From NCBI RefSeq assembly GCF_014199915.1, contig NZ_JACHOO010000001.1, positions 672,328 through 736,327 on the forward strand: a DNA stretch of 64,000 nucleotides. Reading direction: 5' to 3'. Positions 58,532 through 64,000 of this stretch are shown one piece after another. The notes beneath the pieces are model-generated. The model saw only the letters and a program-made list of their open reading frames with translations, did not search any database and had not been told where the DNA came from. The translations under genes were made by a program, and so were the position numbers. This DNA comes from Prosthecomicrobium pneumaticum (GTDB lineage: Bacteria; Pseudomonadota; Alphaproteobacteria; Rhizobiales; Kaistiaceae). Numbering within the stretch: the first letter of the stretch is position 1; every line of letters begins with the position of its first letter.

Positions 58532-60610
58532 ATGGCGCACTGGAACGTGGGAATCGATGTCGGTGGCACCTTCACCGACCTCGTGGCGATCAACGAGCAC
58601 GGGGAAATCCGCGCCACCAAGACACCATCGACGCCGGACCAGTCCGACGGCGTGATCAATGCGCTCGCCCGTCTCGCCGGCGAGCTCGGCGAGGACCTCT
58701 CCGCCTTTCTCGCCGGCCTGCCGATGATCGTGCACGGCACCACGGTCGCGACCAACGCGCTGCTCGAATATGACGGCGCCAGGGTCGGTCTGATCACGAC
58801 GAAGGGCTTCCGCGACGAGATCGAGTTCCGCCGCTCCTACAAGGAGAGCGTCTTCGACCCGCGGCTGAAGCCGCCGCATCCGATCGTGCCGCGGCGCTCC
58901 CGGCTCGGCGTTTCCGAGCGCGTCGATTTCAAGGGCAATGTGCTCACCCCGCTCGACGAGGACGAGGTCCGCGCCGCAGTGGCGGACCTGAAGGCACAGG
59001 GCGTCACCTCGGTGGCGATCTGCTACCTGTTCTCCTTCGTCAATCCGGCGCACGAGCGGCGCACGGCGGAGATCGTCCGCGAAATGATGCCGGACGCTTT
59101 CCTGTCGCTCTCCTGCGACGTGCTGCCGGAGATCCGCGAGTTCGAGCGCGTCTCGACGACCGTGGTGAACGCCTTCGTCGGCCCGCGCGTGCACGCCTAC
59201 CTCTCCCATCTCGAAAGCCGGCTGCGCGAAAAGGGCTTCGGCGGCGAGCTCTTCATCATCCAGTCGAATGGCGGCGTTCTGTCCGCCGACGAGGCGGGCC
59301 GATATGCGGTCAACACCCTCCTCTCCGGGCCGGCGGGCGGCGTCACCGCCGGCTCGTTCCTCGGCACCATGTCGGGCCACGACAATCTCATCACCGTCGA
59401 CATGGGCGGCACGAGCTACGACATCGCGCTGATCGAGAACCTGCGGCCCGCGGTGACGACCGAGAGCTGGATCGGGCGCTACCGGATCGCGCTGCCGATG
59501 CTCGACATCCACACGATCGGCGCCGGCGGCGGCTCGATCGCGTGGGTCGATTCGGGCGGCGCGCTGCAGGTCGGCCCGGCGAGTGCCGGCTCCTATCCCG
59601 GCCCGGCCTGCTATGGCCGCGGCGGCACCCGCCCGACCGTGACCGACGCCAATGTCGTGCTCGGCCTTCTCAACCCGGACTTCTTCCTCGGCGGCGAGAT
59701 GGTGCTCGACAAGGCGAAGGCCGTGGAGGCGATCCGCCGCGAGGTCGCCGAGCCGCTCGGTCTCGGCGTCGTCGAGGCGGCGAGCGCGATCATCGACCTC
59801 GTCAACAACAACATGGCGAACGCCACCCGTCTGGTGACGACCAAGCGCGGCCACGATCCGGCCGCCTTCGCGCTCGTCGCGGCGGGCGGTGCCGGCGGCA
59901 TCCATGCCGGCAAGCAGGCCGAGGAACTCGGCATCCGCACCGTCATCGTGCCGGCGCTCGCGCCGGTCTTCTGCGCGCTCGGCGACAATGTCGCCGATCT
60001 CAAGATCTCGGAATCGCGCACCAGCATCGCCCGGCTCGACCAGCTCGACTTCGAGGCCTTCAACGAGGTGTTCCAGGAGATGGAGGCGCGGGCGCGCAAG
60101 CGCCTCTCCGAACAGTCGATCGTCAAGAGCTTCGAAACCCGCCGCAGCCTCGACATGCACTATGTCGGCGAGGTGCACGAGGTGACGGTGCCGATCCGCT
60201 CGCGCACCCGCCGCATCACCAAGCTCAATCTCGACGCCACCCTCAACGACTTCCACGTCCTGCACGAACGGCTCTTCGCCCATAAGGACGTCAAGCAGCC
60301 GGTCGAGGTGCTGACGCTGCGGCTCGACCTGATCGGCATTCGCGAGCGGCCGCGCATGAATGCGGCGGAGTTCGGCGAGGAGGACGCCGCCCCCGCCCTG
60401 AAGGGCCACCGCCCGGTGCATTTCGCCGTCGAGCCGACCATCGTCCCGGTCTATGACGGCGGCCGGCTGAAGCCCGGCAATTTCATCCTCGGACCGGCGA
60501 TCATCGAGCAGTGGGGCACGACGATCGCCGTCTATCCCGGCCATGAATGCCTGATCGACGCCTATGGCAATGTCATCGTCGAGATCGGCCAGGGCGGAGC
60601 CGCCGGATGA
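58532..60610 (+). CDS. Hydantoinase/oxoprolinase A-subunit (HyuA family)
   Basis: A 692-residue ATP-dependent hydantoinase/5-oxoprolinase alpha-type subunit. The actin-fold phosphate motif GIDVGGTFTDLVA is at 7-19, HGTTVATNALLE near 69, a second domain with NTLLSGPAGGVTAGSF near 264, VDMGGTSYDIALI near 288 and TIGAGGGSIAW near 328. Metal residues (His, Asp) fit the Hydantoinase_A domain. It cleaves or carboxylates a cyclic amide or ketone with ATP, together with a B subunit. The B-type gene overlaps it by four bases. Substrate is unknown; 5-oxoproline, N-methylhydantoin and acetophenone-type ketones are all known for the family. Confidence 0.92.
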   Translation: MAHWNVGIDVGGTFTDLVAINEHGEIRATKTPSTPDQSDGVINALARLAGELGEDLSAFLAGLPMIVHGTTVATNALLEYDGARVGLITTKGFRDEIEFRRSYKESVFDPRLKPPHPIVPRRSRLGVSERVDFKGNVLTPLDEDEVRAAVADLKAQGVTSVAICYLFSFVNPAHERRTAEIVREMMPDAFLSLSCDVLPEIREFERVSTTVVNAFVGPRVHAYLSHLESRLREKGFGGELFIIQSNGGVLSADEAGRYAVNTLLSGPAGGVTAGSFLGTMSGHDNLITVDMGGTSYDIALIENLRPAVTTESWIGRYRIALPMLDIHTIGAGGGSIAWVDSGGALQVGPASAGSYPGPACYGRGGTRPTVTDANVVLGLLNPDFFLGGEMVLDKAKAVEAIRREVAEPLGLGVVEAASAIIDLVNNNMANATRLVTTKRGHDPAAFALVAAGGAGGIHAGKQAEELGIRTVIVPALAPVFCALGDNVADLKISESRTSIARLDQLDFEAFNEVFQEMEARARKRLSEQSIVKSFETRRSLDMHYVGEVHEVTVPIRSRTRRITKLNLDATLNDFHVLHERLFAHKDVKQPVEVLTLRLDLIGIRERPRMNAAEFGEEDAAPALKGHRPVHFAVEPTIVPVYDGGRLKPGNFILGPAIIEQWGTTIAVYPGHECLIDAYGNVIVEIGQGGAAG

Positions 60611-62070
60611 TCGTCCGCTCCCAGATCGTCTACAGCCGCCTCTGCGCGATCGTCCGCGAGCTCGCCGAGACGGTCGGCCGGACCGCCCGCTCGCGCGGCC
60701 TGACCGAGGGGCGCCGCTACGCCGCCGCCGTGCTGACCGGTGCGCCGCAGCTCGCCGCGCAGGTCCAGTTCGGCCCGGAACACGCCTATCTCGTGCGCGA
60801 CAGCGCCGCCACCGTGCTCGACCGCTTCGCCTTCAATCTCTTCGACGGCGACGTGGTGATCGTCGGCGATCCCTATTCCGGCGGCTCGACGCCGCAGATG
60901 CTGACCGTCGTGGCGCCGCTCTTCTTCGAGGGCGAGCTCGTCCTCTTCCCCGCGGTGCGGGCGCAGATGGCCGACCTCGCCGGCGAATTCCCGGGCGACC
61001 TCCATCCCTTCGCCGCCGAGACCTGGCAGGACGCGGTCCGCTTCACCCCGCTCAAGATCTACCGGCACGGCGTGCTGCAGCGCGACGCGCTGCGCTTCGT
61101 GCTGCGCAACAGCCGTGCCGAGAAGATCGTCGCCGCCGATCTCGAGGCGATCGTCGCCGCGCTCCGGGCGAGCTGCGCCGCGCTCGTCCGGCTGATGACC
61201 GAGCACGGCCGTGCCGATGTCGAGACGGCGGTCGCTTCCGCCATCGCACACAGCCGCCGGGTCGCCGCCGCCGACCTCGAAGCGCGCTTCGGCGGCCGGG
61301 ACGAGACGGCCGAGGCCACCATTCCCGGCGCTGGCGGCGCCGTGCCGCTCAAGGTCCGCGTCGCGGTCGGGCCGGACGGGCTGACGCTCGATCTCGCCGG
61401 CACGGGGTCCGACCCTTCAGGCCCGTTCAACATGACGCCCGGCCAGGTGAAGGGCTATGGGCTCGTCGCCGCGCTCGCCGAGCGGCTCGACGAGATCGCC
61501 TTCAACGACGGCCTGCTGCAGCTCGTCACCGCGACGGCGCCGAAGGGTTCGATCGCCGATCCGGTTCTCCCCGCCGCGACCGGCCTGTCGGACGCGCTCA
61601 CCGGCCACCGCCTCGCCGCGCTCGTGCGCCGCGCGCTCGGTCTCGCCGAGCGGCTCGACGGTCCCGCGCCGGCGATCGTCGCCTTCCGGCCGATCGGCGC
61701 GGAGGAGAACCCGCCGGTCGCCCTCGATCTCGCCTTCCCGCTCGCCGCGCAGGGCTGGGGTCCGCCGGTTCTGGCCGGCCGCCGCACCATGCCGTCGGCC
61801 GAGGAGATGGAGGCGCGCGAACGGCTCGTCGTGCTCGGCCGCGAGTTCGACGAGACGGGAGCGGTCCGCGCCGCCGTCCGCAACGACCGCATGCCGCTCG
61901 AGGCGAACTTCTTCCTGCCGCAGGCGGCTGACGGCGCGACGGCCGGCAGCTTCACCCTGACCGCCGAGGGCGCCACCCGCCCGCTCGAGAGCGCCACCAT
62001 CGTGCCGATCGCCGAGGGCGGTCTCGTCGAGATCACCTACCCCGCTTATGGAACCCGTGCCGATGGATAA
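60607..62070 (+). CDS. Hydantoinase B-type subunit, short (HyuB family)
   Basis: A 487-residue Hydantoinase_B-type protein, shorter than the usual 550-590. Family segments are DGDVVIVGDPYSGGSTPQML (about 85-104), FFEGELVLFPAVRAQMADLA, and DLAGTGSDPSGPFNMTPGQV (about 262-281). The C-terminal glycine-rich region found in the neighbouring B subunit is missing or divergent, and cysteines of the canonical subunit are lacking. It overlaps the A gene by four bases and the next B gene by 23. It may be a structural or specificity subunit next to the full-length B protein. Confidence 0.85.
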   Translation: MIVRSQIVYSRLCAIVRELAETVGRTARSRGLTEGRRYAAAVLTGAPQLAAQVQFGPEHAYLVRDSAATVLDRFAFNLFDGDVVIVGDPYSGGSTPQMLTVVAPLFFEGELVLFPAVRAQMADLAGEFPGDLHPFAAETWQDAVRFTPLKIYRHGVLQRDALRFVLRNSRAEKIVAADLEAIVAALRASCAALVRLMTEHGRADVETAVASAIAHSRRVAAADLEARFGGRDETAEATIPGAGGAVPLKVRVAVGPDGLTLDLAGTGSDPSGPFNMTPGQVKGYGLVAALAERLDEIAFNDGLLQLVTATAPKGSIADPVLPAATGLSDALTGHRLAALVRRALGLAERLDGPAPAIVAFRPIGAEENPPVALDLAFPLAAQGWGPPVLAGRRTMPSAEEMEARERLVVLGREFDETGAVRAAVRNDRMPLEANFFLPQAADGATAGSFTLTAEGATRPLESATIVPIAEGGLVEITYPAYGTRADG

Positions 62071-63805
62071 GCGCAGCGTCGTCCTCTCGCAGGTGATCGG
62101 CGGATCGCTCAACACCATCGCCGACGAGATGAGCGCCACCGTCACCCGCACCGCCCGTTCGCCGGTGTTCAACGAGGCGCACGATTTCACCACCGCCATC
62201 TTCGAGATGAACGGGCTCAAATCCCGCCTCGTCGCGCAGTCGCCCGGCTGCACACTGCATCTCTATGCCGTCGCGATGGCGGTCGACCGGGCGATCGACG
62301 CCTTCAAGCACGATCTGCAGCCCGGCGACGTCCTGCTCGCCAGCGATCCCTACAATGGCGGCACCCACATCCCCGATCTCGTCGTGGTGACGCCGGTCTT
62401 CCGCGACCGCAAGCCCGTGCTCTTCCCGGCCGTGCGCGCCCATATGGGCGATGTCGGCGGACCGGTCGCCGGCGGCTACAATCCGCATGCCCGCGACGTC
62501 TGGCAGGACGGGCTCGTCATGCCGCCGGTCAAGATCGTCGAGCGCGGCGAGCGGCGCACCGAGATGCTCGATCTCCTCGTCGCCAACAACCGCATCGCCC
62601 ACTGGATCGAGGGCGATCTCGCCTCGATGATCGGCGCCTGCGAGATGGCCGGCCGACGGATCGAGGCGCTGCTCGACCGCTACGGCCTCGACACGGTGCG
62701 CGACGCGATCCAGGCGAATGTCGACTATTCCGAGCGGCGTGTCCGGGCGGAGATCGCCTCCTGGCCGGACGGCGAATATGTCGGCGAGACCTTCGTCGAC
62801 CACGACTATCAGGGCCAGCGGGACGTCCGCGTCGTCTGCAAGGCGACGGTGAAGGGTTCCGACCTCACCCTCGACTTCACCGGCAGCGACCCGCAGACCA
62901 AGGGCTTCATCAACAGCCCGATCGCCAACACGCTCTCCTTCATCTTCATCGCGCTGACGACCTGCTGCGACGAGGACATCCCGATCAATGAAGGCTGCAT
63001 GGCCCCGGTCACCTGCATCATCCCGGAAGGGACGGTGATCAATCCGACCCGCCCCGCGCCGGTCGGCACCTGCACCTGTTCGGCCGGCGCCGAGGTGACC
63101 GAGGCGGTGCTCCTCGCGCTCGGCCGCTGCGCGCCGGAGCGGGTCGGCGTCAACGCCCACAAGATGCCGCTCGCCTTCTCCTATGGCAGCTATGACGACG
63201 GCCGGATGTGGGTGTTCCTGAATTTCATCGGGTTCACCGGCGGCGCCGGCGCCGCCTATGAGACAGACGGCTGGGGCCTCTATCCGCCGCTGATGACGGG
63301 CGTCATCCTGCCCTCGATCGAGATGACGGAGATCCAGTATCCGTCCCGCGTGCTGAAGCACGAGTACGTCGCCGACATGACCGGTGCCGGCCGCTGGCGC
63401 GGCGCGCCCGGGCTCGAGACGGTGACGCAGCATCTCGTGCCGAGCCTCAGCAGCGTCATGATGGAGGGCGTCCGTCATACCGCGAAGGGCTTCGCGGGCG
63501 GCGAGCACGGCGCCCCGAACCGCGTCTTCCTGGTCGAGAGTGCGGCCGCCGACGCGATCGACGTGCCGGAATACGCCTTCATGCACGCTTTGCCGCCCGG
63601 CGGCATGCTGCGCACCGTCCGCGGCGGCGGTGGCGGCTGGGGTCCGGCGATCGAGCGTGATCCCGACGCCGTCCGCGAGGACGTGCTCGACGGCTATGTG
63701 ACGCGCGACGGCGCCCTCGCCGATTACGGTGTGGTGCTCGACGCCGCGCTCGAGCTCGATCGTGCCGCCACCGAACGCGAGCGCGCCCGCCGGGTCGCCG
63801 CCTGA
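62048..63805 (+). CDS. Hydantoinase/oxoprolinase B-subunit (HyuB family)
   Basis: A 585-residue full-length Hydantoinase_B protein. Motifs are MSATVTRTARSPVFNEAHDF, GDVLLASDPYNGGTHIPDLV (near 93-112), FPAVRAHMGDVGG, DFTGSDPQTKGFINSPIA and the C-terminal glycine-rich GGGGGWGPAIERDPDAV. It works with an A subunit in ATP-dependent ring opening. ATGs at 62048 and 62063 are in frame; the second would shorten the overlap with the previous gene to eight bases. The next A-type gene begins one base inside its stop (TGATG). Confidence 0.92.
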   Translation: MEPVPMDKRSVVLSQVIGGSLNTIADEMSATVTRTARSPVFNEAHDFTTAIFEMNGLKSRLVAQSPGCTLHLYAVAMAVDRAIDAFKHDLQPGDVLLASDPYNGGTHIPDLVVVTPVFRDRKPVLFPAVRAHMGDVGGPVAGGYNPHARDVWQDGLVMPPVKIVERGERRTEMLDLLVANNRIAHWIEGDLASMIGACEMAGRRIEALLDRYGLDTVRDAIQANVDYSERRVRAEIASWPDGEYVGETFVDHDYQGQRDVRVVCKATVKGSDLTLDFTGSDPQTKGFINSPIANTLSFIFIALTTCCDEDIPINEGCMAPVTCIIPEGTVINPTRPAPVGTCTCSAGAEVTEAVLLALGRCAPERVGVNAHKMPLAFSYGSYDDGRMWVFLNFIGFTGGAGAAYETDGWGLYPPLMTGVILPSIEMTEIQYPSRVLKHEYVADMTGAGRWRGAPGLETVTQHLVPSLSSVMMEGVRHTAKGFAGGEHGAPNRVFLVESAAADAIDVPEYAFMHALPPGGMLRTVRGGGGGWGPAIERDPDAVREDVLDGYVTRDGALADYGVVLDAALELDRAATERERARRVAA

Positions 63806-64000
63806 TGGCCCGCAGCGTCCGTCTCGCCTTCGACATCGGCGGCACCTTCACCGATATCGTGCTCGATCTCGACGGGCGCATGGTCTCGACGAAGGTGCTG
63901 ACGACGCCCGACGCCCCGGAACGCGGCGCGCTGGAGGGCATCGCCGCGGTGCTCGCCGAAGCGGGCGTCACCCCGCCCGAACTCACGCTCCTCGTCCACG
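63805..64000 (+). CDS. Second hydantoinase/oxoprolinase A-subunit, truncated by window end
   Basis: The first 65 codons of another HyuA-type protein are visible. LAFDIGGTFTDIVLDLDG (about 7-24) is the actin-fold phosphate motif of the family, followed by VSTKVLTTPDAPERGALEGI as in full-length members. The gene starts inside the stop of the HyuB gene (63803-63805), so it is translationally coupled. It is a paralogue of the A subunit at 58532-60610, giving the order A-B-B-A. The remaining part lies beyond 64000. Confidence 0.88.
   Translation, partial: MARSVRLAFDIGGTFTDIVLDLDGRMVSTKVLTTPDAPERGALEGIAAVLAEAGVTPPELTLLVH

Noticed and set aside
1-64000. tRNA, rRNA, integrase, insertion sequence or prophage
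   Set aside because: No cloverleaf-like tRNA sequence, rRNA segment or transposase/integrase-like protein was recognised on either strand; a dedicated tRNA and Rfam scan would be needed to exclude small RNAs.

Overview
The window is GC-rich DNA with dense, tightly overlapping operons, many solute-binding-protein ABC transporters for sugars, and Gram-negative LPS heptose genes. The gene families (AraD1, DUF2239, FadR-type GntR, RbsC- and MalF/G-type permeases, hydantoinase A/B) and their packing suggest an alphaproteobacterium of the Hyphomicrobiales (Rhizobiales). The genus cannot be fixed from the sequence alone. No rRNA, tRNA, transposase, phage or CRISPR locus was seen.

Layout. 1-548: gene-free, with palindromic REP-like repeats. 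549-6718 (minus): operon A, with an ADP-dependent sugar kinase-like protein, a MalEFG-type ABC transporter without ATPase, a short-chain dehydrogenase and a DeoR regulator. 6959-16120 (minus): operon B, with a second MalEFG set without ATPase, two xylose-isomerase-like TIM barrels, a Gfo/Idh oxidoreductase, a hydrolase, an RPE-like epimerase, a ROK kinase and a DeoR regulator. A second Gfo/Idh gene diverges from it (16316-17464). 17471-26368 (minus): operon C, led by a LacI regulator, with an RbsABC-type transporter, a GATase1-like protein, an M20 amidohydrolase, a PfkB kinase and an eIF2B-like isomerase-fold protein. 26629-33521: LPS/heptose island (hldD, hldE, an FkbM methyltransferase, a 1096-residue GT9-GT2 fusion). 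33535-35793: small DUF1330, DUF2239, SRPBCC and VOC genes. 35888-50840: sugar-acid regulon (AraD1-type FAH protein, aldo/keto reductase, binding protein, GMC oxidoreductase, SDR, SMP-30 lactonase, IlvD/Edd dehydratase, FadR-type regulator, FMN 2-hydroxyacid dehydrogenase, MalFGK transporter, DHDPS-family aldolase/dehydratase). 50997-52601: TetR regulator with a divergent SDR. 52660-64000: a Dpp-type peptide transporter diverging from a hydantoinase/oxoprolinase operon (A-B-B-A, the last gene cut by the window end).

How they work together. Each catabolic block pairs uptake with its own enzymes and regulator. The 36-51 kb block reads as a non-phosphorylative route: aldose dehydrogenase, lactonase, dehydratase, then a 2-keto-3-deoxy acid processed by SDR/FAH or DHDPS-family enzymes, with lactate oxidation as a possible last step. 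Four copies of a TATGAG-containing site lie in front of its transcription units and suggest control by the local FadR-type regulator. Only one of the three MalEFG-type systems carries an ATPase (48776-49933), which may serve all of them. The most unusual blocks are operon C (kinase plus eIF2B-like protein whose expected catalytic cysteine is serine, with no RuBisCO) and operon B (possible 3-keto-sugar chemistry).
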